Numbered from the stretch's first letter, positions 1-10,192 are shown. The stretch is DNA of 64,000 bases from Bordetella parapertussis (GCA_945906935.1 CAMDSO010000001.1:1-64000), one strand, 5' to 3'. Notes: generated by a model from the letters alone, not told the origin. A program made the numbers and translations.

Positions 1-536
1 AAAATAAAACAGCCGAGCTGCTCGATGGTTTTGAGGACCGGGCGGAATTTCGGCAGCGCGAGCTGCTCCCCTTCAATCGAACTGCCCATCTCCACCGCCC
101 TGAAGCCATGCGTCTTTACCACACGTTCGAGCTCACTGATCGCCGCATCGGGGTCCTGCATCGGCAGCGTCGCCATACCGCGCAGCCGCGCCGGGTATTT
201 GGCAACCATCTCTGCAATCCCATCATTGCTAAGCTTTGATGCGTACGAACCGGCATCGGCTTCGATGTCATAAAAATAGGTTGGCGGCGCCACTGAAACA
301 GCAGAAATATCGATACGCATGCGGTCCATTTCGTCGATCTTTGCCTCGACGTCGTAGAGTGGAAGTTCGATTTCAATCAAACGCTCATTGTTTTCCCAAC
401 AAAGCTTGCCGTTGCGTTCGACTACTTTGACACCGTTGCCCGCGCTGCCCTTTACACCGAAGCGGTCAGGCTCGCGCATGATTGCCGCGAGAATATTCGG
501 CGGAACAACGTGGGTATGCAGATCAATACTTTTCAT
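1..536 (-). CDS. Amidohydrolase family protein (ACMSD-like), 3' end truncated by window edge
   Basis: Minus-strand translation from ATG at 536 reads MKSIDLHTHVVPPNILAAIMREPDRFGVKGSAGNGVKVVERNGKLCWENNERLIEIELPLYDVEAKIDEMDRMRIDISAVSVAPPTYFY..., with an N-terminal HTH metal-binding motif; open to the window edge and absent from the ORF track. Confidence 0.85.
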   Translation of the reverse strand, partial: MKSIDLHTHVVPPNILAAIMREPDRFGVKGSAGNGVKVVERNGKLCWENNERLIEIELPLYDVEAKIDEMDRMRIDISAVSVAPPTYFYDIEADAGSYASKLSNDGIAEMVAKYPARLRGMATLPMQDPDAAISELERVVKTHGFRAVEMGSSIEGEQLALPKFRPVLKTIEQLGCFI

Positions 537-605
537 AGCGATGAAACCTCTGAAACAAAATAAGCGGCGTTAAACCTTTGCGCAAGACCTGCTATGACTT
601 TTGCA

Positions 606-1583
606 TCAATCAACGCGGATCCCAACAGTCTTGATCAGCTTCGACCAGCGTGAAAACTCTCGCTTTATGTACAGTGTCATTTCCTCAGGAGTGCCGCCAA
701 CCGCCTGTGCACCAGCCCCCTCAAGACGTTCACGGATATCGGGCCGCGCAAGCACTTTGGCGATTTCACGATGCAGCAACTGGATCACGGCTGGTGGCGT
801 ACCGGCCGGCACAACAACGCCATGCCACTCCGAAACTTCAAAATCCGGAATGCCAACCGCCTCGGCGATAGTGGGCACATCGCGCAACGTCGAGTCACGC
901 TTTAAAGTACTCAGGCCGAGGGCGATTAATCTGCCGCTCCTGATATGTTGAAGTGAATTCGGAATCGGAATAAAAGCGACTGCTGTTTCACCGCCAACGG
1001 TAGACACCACCTGGGGGCCGCCGCCCTTATACGGTACGTGCAGCATCTTGGCGCCTACAACATCGAGGAATAGCTCGGTCACCAGATGGCTGGCGCTAGC
1101 GTTACCCGCCGAGGAAAAGCTCATCGCCCCGGGCTTGCTCTTGGCTAGCGCGATCAAATCCTTAACTGATCTGGAGGGCACCGAAGGATGCACCGTCAGA
1201 ACCATCGGCACCATGGCGGTAAGGCTGACTGGCAATAGATCCTTTTCCGAGTCGAACGGCATTTTCGCGATCAGGAATGGATTGGCACCAAAAGCGATAT
1301 TCGAGGCGCCGATCGTGTAGCCGTTGGGTGGCGACTTGGCAACAATATCCAAACCAATGATCGAACTCGCACCGGCCCGGTTGTCGATCACCACCTGCTG
1401 GCCCAAATTTTCCGCCAACTGCGGCGCCCACAAACGGAAGGTCAGATCAGTACCACCACCGGTTGGCCATGGAATCACCAGACGGATAGACCTGTTGGGA
1501 TAGGTCTGTTCGGCGGCAATGCCCACCTGCGAAAACAACAGCGACAACGACGTGATGATGACGTGACAATACATGAATCGCAT
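606..1583 (-). CDS. Tripartite tricarboxylate transporter substrate-binding protein (Bug/TctC family)
   Basis: Signal peptide then YPNRSIRLVIPWPTGGGTDLTFRLWAPQLAENLGQQVVIDNRAGASSIIGLDIVAKSPPNGYT, typical of Bug proteins; start chosen at MRFMYCHV inside the 606..1640 ORF. Confidence 0.9.
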   Translation of the reverse strand: MRFMYCHVIITSLSLLFSQVGIAAEQTYPNRSIRLVIPWPTGGGTDLTFRLWAPQLAENLGQQVVIDNRAGASSIIGLDIVAKSPPNGYTIGASNIAFGANPFLIAKMPFDSEKDLLPVSLTAMVPMVLTVHPSVPSRSVKDLIALAKSKPGAMSFSSAGNASASHLVTELFLDVVGAKMLHVPYKGGGPQVVSTVGGETAVAFIPIPNSLQHIRSGRLIALGLSTLKRDSTLRDVPTIAEAVGIPDFEVSEWHGVVVPAGTPPAVIQLLHREIAKVLARPDIRERLEGAGAQAVGGTPEEMTLYIKREFSRWSKLIKTVGIRVD

Positions 1584-1691
1584 TTGATACTCCTCTCGTA
1601 AAGGCGCCTGTTCGAAGTAAACCACAGACGTAAAAACCATCCGCCGAATCCTCGATATTTTTGTTTTTCGTTTGGAAAATCGTTTGTCGCT

Positions 1692-1709
1692 GCCGTCTTC
1701 GAAGACGGC
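1692..1709. repeat. Perfect 18-bp palindrome GCCGTCTTCGAAGACGGC between two Bug genes
   Basis: Read directly in the intergenic DNA. Confidence 0.8.
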
Positions 1710-1843
1710 TTGTTGCTATTAATTTTGCAGTGTTTAACTGCGCACTACAACCAATTTACCTGTCAATACGCGTTTCACTAAAAAACGACTAAATGAACCT
1801 AAAGACAGGAAGCACTCCAATCCATCTCCGAATACGTGAAATA

Positions 1844-2818
1844 TTATTCGATGCGTATCCTGGCAGTCTTAATTAAGTGTCCCCACTTCACCATATCCGA
1901 TTTCACAACCGCCTCAAGTTCCGCCGGCGAGCTACCAACACTCTCCATGCCGGTTGCAAAAAATCGCTCTTTTATCTCCGGCTTGCGCAAAAACTGCATG
2001 ACTTCCTGGCTGAGGCTGTTAATCACTGCGGCAGGAGTTCCAGCCGGCGCAAACAGCGCGTTTACAAGCACGGATTCAAATCCAGGAAGTCCGGCGGCAG
2101 CAATAGTCGGAACACCGGGAAACAATCGTGAAGGCTCGGCGCTCGTAACCGCAAGCGCACGCACCCGATTCAACTTGAGCGGCGCAGCCGCGGCACCCGC
2201 ACTGGCGAAAGTCAGCTCCGCCTCCCCTCCCAAAACAGCAAGCAATGCAGGTCCGCCACCCTTGTATGGTACCGGCACAAAGTTGACGCCTGCCATCGAT
2301 TTAAAGAGTTCCGCCCCCAGATGCGATGGCCCTCCTGCGGAGGCACGTGAATAATTAAGCTCACCCGGACGCAACTTGCCGAGGGCAATCAATTCGCGAA
2401 CCGACTTCACCGGTAATGAGGGATGCACGACCAATACACTGGGCGAACTGTCAGTCATTGACACCGGCGCGAAATCGCGCACCGGGTCATAAGGCACGTT
2501 GTCCTGCAAAAGCGGCAGCAACCAAATCGGACTAGTAAACAAGAGCAGGTTATAACCATCAGGCGGCGACTTGGCGATGATCTGCGCAGCGATAATGCCA
2601 CTGGCACCCCCACGATTATCGACAATCACCTGTTGCGCAAAGCTGTTACCCAGCCCCTGCGCCAGCAGGCGTGCGGTGAAATCACTGGCACCGCCGACCG
2701 CCGCTGTAACGATGCGTATCGGCCTAACAGGAAAGCCCGCCTGGGACTGCGCCGCTGTAGAGGTAACCATAGCGGTTACAAAAGCAATCAATCCGCTAAC
2801 TGAATACAGTTTCAACAC
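1844..2818 (-). CDS. Tripartite tricarboxylate transporter substrate-binding protein (Bug/TctC family)
   Basis: FPVRPIRIVTAAVGGASDFTARLLAQGLGNSFAQQVIVDNRGGASGIIAAQIIAKSPPDGYNLLLF. Confidence 0.9.
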   Translation of the reverse strand: MLKLYSVSGLIAFVTAMVTSTAAQSQAGFPVRPIRIVTAAVGGASDFTARLLAQGLGNSFAQQVIVDNRGGASGIIAAQIIAKSPPDGYNLLLFTSPIWLLPLLQDNVPYDPVRDFAPVSMTDSSPSVLVVHPSLPVKSVRELIALGKLRPGELNYSRASAGGPSHLGAELFKSMAGVNFVPVPYKGGGPALLAVLGGEAELTFASAGAAAAPLKLNRVRALAVTSAEPSRLFPGVPTIAAAGLPGFESVLVNALFAPAGTPAAVINSLSQEVMQFLRKPEIKERFFATGMESVGSSPAELEAVVKSDMVKWGHLIKTARIRIE

Positions 2819-2881
2819 ACACGCTCTCCCCCATGAAATTGAAGAACAATGAGAGGACGCTACAGCAAGCGCGCGCCCTAC

Positions 2882-3940
2882 TCAGCATAACGGCAGAATG
2901 TTGTTTCTATTGGCGGCCAATACACCTCGCTCGATACGATGAATAATTCCTGTCAGCCCGCCATGGACCGGTGTCGCTACGCCGCACTCTGCACCGCGCG
3001 CTGCAATAAGACCATTGATAAAATCAACCTCGGTACGCCGCCCCGCAACCGCGTCACGCCCCATCGAGTCGCGTTCGCGCCGGCCTGCATCGGTCAGGCG
3101 GTTCAAATAGGCATGCAGACCCGCCTCTACAATAGAAACGCTAGAACCATCACCAGAGGCCGCCAACAGCCAATACTGCGGATCCACTTTTACGATAGCG
3201 CCCACCTCAAAGCCACAGGCGCGCCCGACGGAGATTCCCTCAGCCGCGGCGCGTATCATCAGGCGACGTGACGCGGCCCAATCGTTAACTTCCTGCTTAG
3301 TCAGCCCAGTGGCGGCGAGAATCCCCATCTGCATGGCATTGGTCACCAGCTTCGTCCAGCGCTCAGTCCATAAACTCGCGGTCGAGGCAGACACGTCAAC
3401 GGCGCCGAGAAAGTGGGCCAGTTCCAGAACGCGCGCCGTCAAACCCCTATGCGGTTCACCCACGAGAAAGACCGTATTAGCAGCGTCACCAGGCGTTCGA
3501 AATCGCGTGATATGTCCCGGCTCAAGCAAGGCCACGCCTATTGTATTCATCACACAACCAACCGTTCTGTCCCAACCGACGACCGCAGCAACGCAATCCT
3601 CATTAATCCCGTTTTGCATCGAGACGACGTAACCGGAGGCGGACAAATACGGCTTGATCAGCGTGACGGCCCAGGCAGTATCGAAGGCTTTAGTACAAAT
3701 AATAGCGATGTCGACCGGCTTTGCGATCAGTCGTTGAACATCACAAATATGCATCGCGTTCAGATGAACGATATGAGTACCTTGGGTTCCGCTCAACCGT
3801 AATCCATCACGCCGGATCTGCGTAATATGCTCCGGCCACGCATCAACAAGCGTCACCATCATACCGGCACGCGCGAGACTACCGCCAACGTAGCCGCCGA
3901 CGGCACCTGCACCAATCACAGCAATATGGATATCGGCCAT
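2882..3940 (-). CDS. 2-dehydropantoate 2-reductase family (ketopantoate reductase-like)
   Basis: MADIHIAVIGAGAVGGYVGGSLARAGMMVTLVDAW N-terminal Rossmann motif; upstream part of the 2882..4123 ORF overlaps the next gene and is not credible coding. Confidence 0.85.
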   Translation of the reverse strand: MADIHIAVIGAGAVGGYVGGSLARAGMMVTLVDAWPEHITQIRRDGLRLSGTQGTHIVHLNAMHICDVQRLIAKPVDIAIICTKAFDTAWAVTLIKPYLSASGYVVSMQNGINEDCVAAVVGWDRTVGCVMNTIGVALLEPGHITRFRTPGDAANTVFLVGEPHRGLTARVLELAHFLGAVDVSASTASLWTERWTKLVTNAMQMGILAATGLTKQEVNDWAASRRLMIRAAAEGISVGRACGFEVGAIVKVDPQYWLLAASGDGSSVSIVEAGLHAYLNRLTDAGRRERDSMGRDAVAGRRTEVDFINGLIAARGAECGVATPVHGGLTGIIHRIERGVLAANRNNILPLC

Positions 3941-3944
3941 TACT

Positions 3945-5327
3945 TCAGTGTTCCCCCAGCATCTGCGTTTCGCCTCGCGCACCATCGCTGCGTAAAAGGT
4001 TACATAACGTACCAACCGCCGGCGACTCTTCAATGCGCCAGCATTCATCCAGAATTTTTTGAGCCTCCAGCGGCGCAAACACGGTGAGTAGCTGCGCGCG
4101 TGATTTGTTCGTGAGATCTGCATCGCTCATCGGCCGCGCGGCACTACCACGGCAGTGCAACACCCGCGATTCGCAGTGTTCGCCACCGGCGAATACGACC
4201 CGCACATGCGCGGCGTCGCTACCCATCGTCGCATTCAGTATCAGCGTCACCTTTCGCCGCAAACCGACGACAGCAGCCATCCCCGCGACGGCTGCCGTCA
4301 TCTGCGCAACACCGGCGGCACGACAGACCAGCGCAACCGCCGCCCAGTGCTGCACGCTCATCAGCGCAGCGGCAAGATCGTCGGGCTGCGGTCGGTCCAT
4401 CAACTGGGCCGCAACCGGATTGACGGTCAATTCGATGCGCTCGACGCGAGCTGTATCAAAACCCTCCTGTTGTGCAATCTCCAGACAGGCCTCAATCACT
4501 GGATGGCTCACAAATCCCGAGGGATAAGGCTTATAGGATAGGCTATCGATCTCATAGTGCAAACCAAGCTGCGCGATAGTGGCATCAAAATTAGGTTGGT
4601 GGCCAAAAGAAAAGCCAAAACCTTTCTTGCCTTCGAGCATGTTTTGATTGCAGTCGATACCACGCGCGGCCATCAGAGCTGCCATCAGACCGCAACGGGC
4701 CGCATGCGCAGGAGTCAGACTGTTTGCCATCGATGCATGCGCCTGTCGCAACCCCGAGGCATGGTTGGCCGCCAGACCAATCGCCGTGGCGATGGCTTTT
4801 TCATCCAGCGCGAGGACACGAGCTACCGCGACTGCCGCGCCGATACCTCCCACCAGGCCTCCCATCGAAAGGCCAACCGCGCACTCGGCTGGCGGCACAC
4901 ACAGCATATTGCCAACCCGGCATTGCACTTCAATGCCGAGAATGAGTGCAAGCATAAAATCGCGGCCATGCACGGTCTGCCTCTCAGCAAGCGCGAGCAA
5001 CGCAGCGGCGACCGGCGCAATCGGGTGCGCAACTGTGGCCGCATGAGTATCATTAAACATCAGCGCGGTCGAGCCAAGCGTGTTGATATAGGTCGCGTTA
5101 AGCAGATCAAGCTTTTCGCGACGCCCTACCAACGTGGTGTCGCATGCGCCATTGAATTCCGAGAAAAAACCCAGCGCCTGCTCGACTACCTCTTCGCGGG
5201 CGCCGCCTGCCGCACAGCCCACCCAGTTGACAAATGCACGTGCCCCCTGGCGCCGAATCCCAGCAGGCAACGCCTCAAAAGTTGATGACTTGATATAGGA
5301 CGCAAGTGCCGCGGTAACGTTGCTCAT
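3945..5327 (-). CDS. MmgE/PrpD family protein
   Basis: MSNVTAALASYIKSSTFEALPAGIRRQGARAFVNWVGCAAGG... and SLSYKPYPSGFVSHPVIEA, characteristic of the family. Confidence 0.88.
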   Translation of the reverse strand: MSNVTAALASYIKSSTFEALPAGIRRQGARAFVNWVGCAAGGAREEVVEQALGFFSEFNGACDTTLVGRREKLDLLNATYINTLGSTALMFNDTHAATVAHPIAPVAAALLALAERQTVHGRDFMLALILGIEVQCRVGNMLCVPPAECAVGLSMGGLVGGIGAAVAVARVLALDEKAIATAIGLAANHASGLRQAHASMANSLTPAHAARCGLMAALMAARGIDCNQNMLEGKKGFGFSFGHQPNFDATIAQLGLHYEIDSLSYKPYPSGFVSHPVIEACLEIAQQEGFDTARVERIELTVNPVAAQLMDRPQPDDLAAALMSVQHWAAVALVCRAAGVAQMTAAVAGMAAVVGLRRKVTLILNATMGSDAAHVRVVFAGGEHCESRVLHCRGSAARPMSDADLTNKSRAQLLTVFAPLEAQKILDECWRIEESPAVGTLCNLLRSDGARGETQMLGEH

Positions 5328-5423
5328 TCAATCGCCTTGTTTCAAACCAGCCAGTACGCAGCCCTCCGCTGCCCGCCACATTGATCTGCAAAAGTAGGCA
5401 CATCAATCGCGTCATTTTATAGC

Positions 5424-5454
5424 GCGGGTAAAGCTCTTCCCTGGCTTTACCCGC
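5424..5454. repeat. 11-bp perfect inverted repeat GCGGGTAAAGC-N9-GCTTTACCCGC
   Basis: Read directly; lies between the 5462..6433 and 3945..5327 genes, just after the upstream stop codon. Confidence 0.8.
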
Positions 5455-5461
5455 CGCCAGA

Positions 5462-6433
5462 TCAATCCGCGTGGATACCACTGTCCTTGATGAGCTTTGC
5501 CAAGCGCGTAATGTCGTTTCTCATTAGTGCGGCGAATTCATCGGAATTACCTCCAACCAGATCAAAACCCAGTGCCACCAGCTTTTCCTGGACATCGCGC
5601 GCACCCAGCGTACGGGTAATGTCGGCATGCAGTTTGGCGACTATTTCCTTAGGCGTCCCGCTAGGCGCAAGATAACCGGTCCAGGCATCGAAGTTAAATC
5701 CTGGGATACCTGCTTCAGCAACCGTCGGCACCTCGGGCAAGGCAGGTGTGCGCTTCGCACTGCCCACAGCGATTACGCGCAAGCGTTTGCTTTGCATATA
5801 AGGAACTACGTTCGAAACGCCGGCAAACATGACCGGTACCTGTCCTCCGAGGACATCATTAAACGCCGGCCCAAGGCCTTTATACGGCACATGCACGAGA
5901 TTAATTGCGGTCGCCACACGCAACATTTCCATAGGCAGATGCTGGGCGCTACCATTACCTCCAGAGGCGTAGTTAAGCTGCCCGGGTCGCGCGCGGGCCA
6001 ACGTCACCAGTTCGTTGACCGAATGTACCGGCAGTGAAGGATGTACAACTAGTGCGAGCAGAATCGCCGCCGTCAATGATACCGGCACAAAATCTGCGAG
6101 AGTGTTGTAGGGCATCTTGCTGTAGAGCGCCGGGTTAATGGCAAGGCTAATATTGTTGAGTAGTATGGTGTAGCCGTCGGGCGGGGCTTTAGCGACAGCC
6201 TCGGTACCGATCATGCCATTGGCACCGATCCGGTTATCAATCACCATCTGCTGCCCCCAAACATCGGTCAGCTTTTGGCCGAGCACACGCGCCAGAGAAT
6301 CAGCGGCACTGCCTGTGGTGAAGGGCGCAATTACCCGCACCGGCCGGTTAGGATAAGTTTGTGCCGGCGCAGATCCTGCGGCTATTGTGGCTAAGAATGA
6401 AGCAATCGCGATGACTTTAAACGAGCGGTGCAT
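5462..6433 (-). CDS. Tripartite tricarboxylate transporter substrate-binding protein (Bug/TctC family)
   Basis: YPNRPVRVIAPFTTGSAADSLARVLGQKLTDVWGQQMVIDNRIGANGMIGTEAVAKAPPDGYT. Confidence 0.9.
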   Translation of the reverse strand: MHRSFKVIAIASFLATIAAGSAPAQTYPNRPVRVIAPFTTGSAADSLARVLGQKLTDVWGQQMVIDNRIGANGMIGTEAVAKAPPDGYTILLNNISLAINPALYSKMPYNTLADFVPVSLTAAILLALVVHPSLPVHSVNELVTLARARPGQLNYASGGNGSAQHLPMEMLRVATAINLVHVPYKGLGPAFNDVLGGQVPVMFAGVSNVVPYMQSKRLRVIAVGSAKRTPALPEVPTVAEAGIPGFNFDAWTGYLAPSGTPKEIVAKLHADITRTLGARDVQEKLVALGFDLVGGNSDEFAALMRNDITRLAKLIKDSGIHAD

Positions 6434-6478
6434 GGCAATCTCCCAGGGGTGGCTTCGCGTGATTTGTAGCAGGCCTGC

Positions 6479-7216
6479 TCAGACCACCGACGTCCCCAAC
6501 CCATCGCGCAGGAGTCGGCCATAGCCAGCAATGCTGTCGTAATCACGAAGAATACGTAGCGCCGCCCAAATACTCACACCGTTCGTAGTCAGCACCGGCT
6601 TGCCGATTTTCTCCTCCAATCGGTCGACCACGCTCATCGTCCACCAGTTGCCGCACGACAGCATCACTGCATCGGCATCCGCGCGATTCACACGACATCC
6701 CATGTCGTACGCGGTTTCCGGATCAAGCCGTCCAACCTCATTATTGCGAACAATCCCCATTGCCTCGTGGTACACCACTTCGACTCCGTTGGCCTGCAAA
6801 AAAGCCACCGTGATTTTGTCGACGGCGTCCGTCCAAGGAGAACCGATCGCGAGGCGGCGCACACCGAGCAATGCCATTGCCTCGAGCAAGGCAGTCGATG
6901 CAGTAGTAGCCGGCTTCCCGGAGGCCTGCTCGATGCGCCGTATTAGCTCGCGGTCATAACCCCTGCCTTTACGCGATGACGGCGCTGTCGCTGCCAGCAC
7001 GATAACGTCAACATCGGCGTCGGCGAGTTTGCGGCTCTCTTTCTCAAGCTCTTCGACTATGCGTTCGGTTTGATCGGGATCGATACTGGTCAGACTCAAG
7101 CGGCTACTATGCAGCGCAACAGTCGGCGGCAGAACCTCGATAAATTCGGGCGCCTGCGTCGTGTTTGACGATGGCGTCAACAGCCCAATGTGGTGAGTCT
7201 TCCGAACATGGCGCAT
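6479..7216 (-). CDS. Maleate cis-trans isomerase / Asp-Glu racemase-like protein
   Basis: HIGLLTPSSNTTQAPEF..., GSPWTDAVDKITVAFLQANG, MLSCGNWWTMSVVDRLEEKIGKPVLTTN. Confidence 0.8.
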   Translation of the reverse strand: MRHVRKTHHIGLLTPSSNTTQAPEFIEVLPPTVALHSSRLSLTSIDPDQTERIVEELEKESRKLADADVDVIVLAATAPSSRKGRGYDRELIRRIEQASGKPATTASTALLEAMALLGVRRLAIGSPWTDAVDKITVAFLQANGVEVVYHEAMGIVRNNEVGRLDPETAYDMGCRVNRADADAVMLSCGNWWTMSVVDRLEEKIGKPVLTTNGVSIWAALRILRDYDSIAGYGRLLRDGLGTSVV

Positions 7217-7510
7217 GCTTCATCCCGTAATTGGTTAGAGCAGCTTAATTATTTTGTACCACCGATTTTTAGTATATAGGAAAACGACATTGGAATAACA
7301 AGCATTATATTCTCACTCAACGAAACCTTTGCGCGCCATGCAACAGACCAAACCCGATTCCCGTCGACTCGCAGAGCCCATTACCGTCGATATCCATCGG
7401 CCGCATTGACCTGCAAAGCGCACTACCGCTATTATTTGTGAAACATAAGATCAACTGACTACGCACCAGAAGACAACACTGGGCGACTGTCGTGAGGAGC
7501 ATCGAAAGCC

Positions 7511-9112
7511 ATGAACAGCGATCCGCAGGACGCAGGCCACACACACGCCACCAACCCGCATGAATATATTGCGGACGTTATCGTGATTGGCGGCGGCGGT
7601 TCGGGCCTTGCCGCGGCGATCGAAGCAACCACTCGTGGACGCAAGGTCATCGTGGTGGAAAAAAATCCGGCCATCGGCGGCTCTACCATCTGGTCGATAG
7701 GCTCGATCTCGGCGACCTGCACACCTCACCAGATTCGCAAAGGTATCAAGGACAATCCGGACGATCACTTCGAGGATGCCGGCAAGTTCGCTGATGCGGT
7801 AAAAAAAACCCAATGGCGCAACTTTGAAAACCACGACAACCTTGTGTTACGCCGCATTCTGGTCGATAACGTCAACGATACGCTGCGCTGGCTGGAGTCG
7901 ATTGGTGTGCGTTTCTTCGGCCCCACCCTGGAACTGCCACACCGCAAGCCGCGCATGCACAACGTACTGCCGAATTCCCGCGCCTATGGTTACTGGCTGG
8001 AGAAACGTGCTCGGGCCCTCGGTGTTGACATTCGTACGCGACGCCGCGCCAAAAGCTTTATTACTGATAATGCACGCGTTGAAGGTGTCGAGTGCGTGAC
8101 CGATGATGGTGTCATCGAGCAATACCGCGCGCGCGGCGGTGTGGTTCTTTCCTGCGGTGATTTCAGTTCTGGCAAGGAGATGAAACAGCGTTACGCCCGA
8201 CCCGAGTTAGTAAACATGAAGTCGTCCTGCAACCCGGCGAATACGGGCGACGGCCATGTCATGGCGATGGCACTTGGTGCGCATATTCTTAATTCTCATA
8301 TGGCTTATGCGCGCATTCGCTTTATTGCTCCGCAAAAACGCACGCTGGTACGCATGCTGCCACCGTGGCGCATCCTGACACGGTTTATGGCATTCTCTCT
8401 CGATTACATGCCGGCGCGCCTGCTCCGCCCCTTCATCATGAGTTTTCTGACAACAGTGCTCGAAGCGCAGGCAACGCTGTATGCCAACGGTGCAATCCTG
8501 GTCAACAAACGCGGCGCGCGTTTCTGCGACGAACTCGACCACCCGGAATACAAGCTGGTCGAGCAACCCGACCAGCACGCCTACATTGTCTTCGATGCAC
8601 GGCTGGCAAAGCGCTTTTCAGCTTTTCCCTACTTTGTTTCAACCGCCCCCGGCGTGGCTTACGCTTATGTTCCGGATTATGAACGCAGCCGCAAGGATGT
8701 CTTTAACAAAGCACTGACTCTTGAGGCGCTTGCGCAGAAACTCGGTGTCGAGGCGAAAACGCTGACGGCAGCGGTACACGAACGCAATGCCACATTGGCA
8801 GATAGCGCGGGCAAAAACGGGATAGCCGTCGATGCGCTGACCATTGAAGAGGGGCCCTTCTACGCGATGGGACCGGTGAGCTGTTTTGCCATGGGGACCG
8901 ACACCGGATTGGCGATCAATGAACGCTTTCAAATTCTGCGCGAGGACAAGCAACCGATTCCGGGGTTGTTTGGCGCCGGCACCGTCGCACTCGGCGGCCT
9001 TATGGCCGAAGGACACGGCCACCATCTCGGCTGGGCGTTTACATCAGGCCGGCTGGCCGGACGCAACGCAGCTTATCTGGCCAACACAGCCGACGCCGCA
9101 CCAAAAACATAA
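7511..9112 (+). CDS. FAD-dependent oxidoreductase (fumarate reductase/3-ketosteroid dehydrogenase-like)
   Basis: ADVIVIGGGGSGLAAAIEATTRGRKVIVVEKNPAIGGST dinucleotide-binding motif; C-terminal GLFGAGTVALGGLMAEGHGHHLGWAFTSGRLAGRNAA. Confidence 0.88.
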   Translation: MNSDPQDAGHTHATNPHEYIADVIVIGGGGSGLAAAIEATTRGRKVIVVEKNPAIGGSTIWSIGSISATCTPHQIRKGIKDNPDDHFEDAGKFADAVKKTQWRNFENHDNLVLRRILVDNVNDTLRWLESIGVRFFGPTLELPHRKPRMHNVLPNSRAYGYWLEKRARALGVDIRTRRRAKSFITDNARVEGVECVTDDGVIEQYRARGGVVLSCGDFSSGKEMKQRYARPELVNMKSSCNPANTGDGHVMAMALGAHILNSHMAYARIRFIAPQKRTLVRMLPPWRILTRFMAFSLDYMPARLLRPFIMSFLTTVLEAQATLYANGAILVNKRGARFCDELDHPEYKLVEQPDQHAYIVFDARLAKRFSAFPYFVSTAPGVAYAYVPDYERSRKDVFNKALTLEALAQKLGVEAKTLTAAVHERNATLADSAGKNGIAVDALTIEEGPFYAMGPVSCFAMGTDTGLAINERFQILREDKQPIPGLFGAGTVALGGLMAEGHGHHLGWAFTSGRLAGRNAAYLANTADAAPKT

Positions 9113-9182
9113 CCGCACAATACAACCTCGGCAAAAATCAAGGAATCAACAGGCATCAGGGCGGTGGTTGTTGCGCGTTAGG

Positions 9183-9668
9183 CTAATGCCCCTTGTGCAT
9201 GTCATGCACGCCAGCCATGGCGGCCATATCACGCACCGCCGCCTTGGTTTCGACCGTGGTACGCGTTTTATCGGCGCGCTCCAGTGTCAGCGTCAGCGGT
9301 ACGCTGTCGCCCGCCTTTAGCGGCTGTTTTAAATCGATCAGCATGACGTGATAACCGCCCGGGGCTAGTTTGACTGTCTGTCCGGCGGCGAGATCAATGC
9401 CTGCGACGGAAGACATCTTCATCACGCTGCCTTCCATCTTCATATTATGCAACTCAACACGCGCCGCAGCAGGGCTCGCCACACCAACCAGCCGCGCCGC
9501 TGCGGCACTACGGATATCGAGATAGACGCCGCTGGTTTTTTGCGCTGCGATTGTTGAACGCGCCCAGGCGTTACTCACTTCAACACCCGATTGCGCCAGC
9601 ACAGGGGAGACTGCGAGCATGGCCAACGCGATGGCAAACAATTTGTTTTTGATACCTTGAATCCGCAT
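9183..9668 (-). CDS. Copper chaperone PCu(A)C
   Basis: VEVSNAWARSTIAAQKTSGVYLDI; ELHNMKMEGSVMKM...GGYHVMLIDLKQPLKAGD metal-ligand pattern; Met/His-rich tail MAAMAGVHDMHKGH. Confidence 0.9.
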   Translation of the reverse strand: MRIQGIKNKLFAIALAMLAVSPVLAQSGVEVSNAWARSTIAAQKTSGVYLDIRSAAAARLVGVASPAAARVELHNMKMEGSVMKMSSVAGIDLAAGQTVKLAPGGYHVMLIDLKQPLKAGDSVPLTLTLERADKTRTTVETKAAVRDMAAMAGVHDMHKGH

Positions 9669-9691
9669 GACACTCTCCAGAATAAACAATC

Positions 9692-10192
9692 TCAGCGCGC
9701 ACGTCCGCTATGACGGACAAACCATTGTTCCACCGGCCGCCGCTCAAGCAAACCGCTTTGCGCTTCAGCCGCGTGGGCGGCATCAAAAAAATAAGTACGC
9801 GGCATTTCACCACGCCAGCTCTTGTCGACCGTATAACGCAAGCGCTCGGTGAATTCGTCGGCGAACATCCAGTGCTTTGCCGGTCCCGGATTGTAGCGCA
9901 TGAGAAACGCCGTCACGGCCGCCTGATCAGCAGGACCGTCCGTCGCCACCAGTACAATCGGCATAGCGGGATAGCGCAACTTAAGCGCACGCCACAAGCC
10001 CATCTCCTTGCGACAAGGATCGCAGGTTGTCGCCCAGAAACTCAGCACAAAGGGCCGGCCCTTGTACTGCGCGTGTATCGCCTCCATGCTAGCGGTGTCG
10101 AAAGGCTTGATCTCGATATGGTTGGCGTGCGCGTTTACAGCGAAGCACAGCGCCAACACCGCAAGCGTAACGTGCAAGGTCTTTTTCATCAT
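9692..10192 (-). CDS. TlpA-like periplasmic thioredoxin/redoxin
   Basis: FVLSFWATTCDPCRKEMGLWRALK active-site CxxC, signal peptide. Confidence 0.82.
   Translation of the reverse strand: MMKKTLHVTLAVLALCFAVNAHANHIEIKPFDTASMEAIHAQYKGRPFVLSFWATTCDPCRKEMGLWRALKLRYPAMPIVLVATDGPADQAAVTAFLMRYNPGPAKHWMFADEFTERLRYTVDKSWRGEMPRTYFFDAAHAAEAQSGLLERRPVEQWFVRHSGRAR

Noticed and set aside
6468-6479. AGCAGGCCTGCT 12-bp palindrome
   Set aside because: Overlaps the stop codon of the maleate-isomerase-like gene; short and likely chance.
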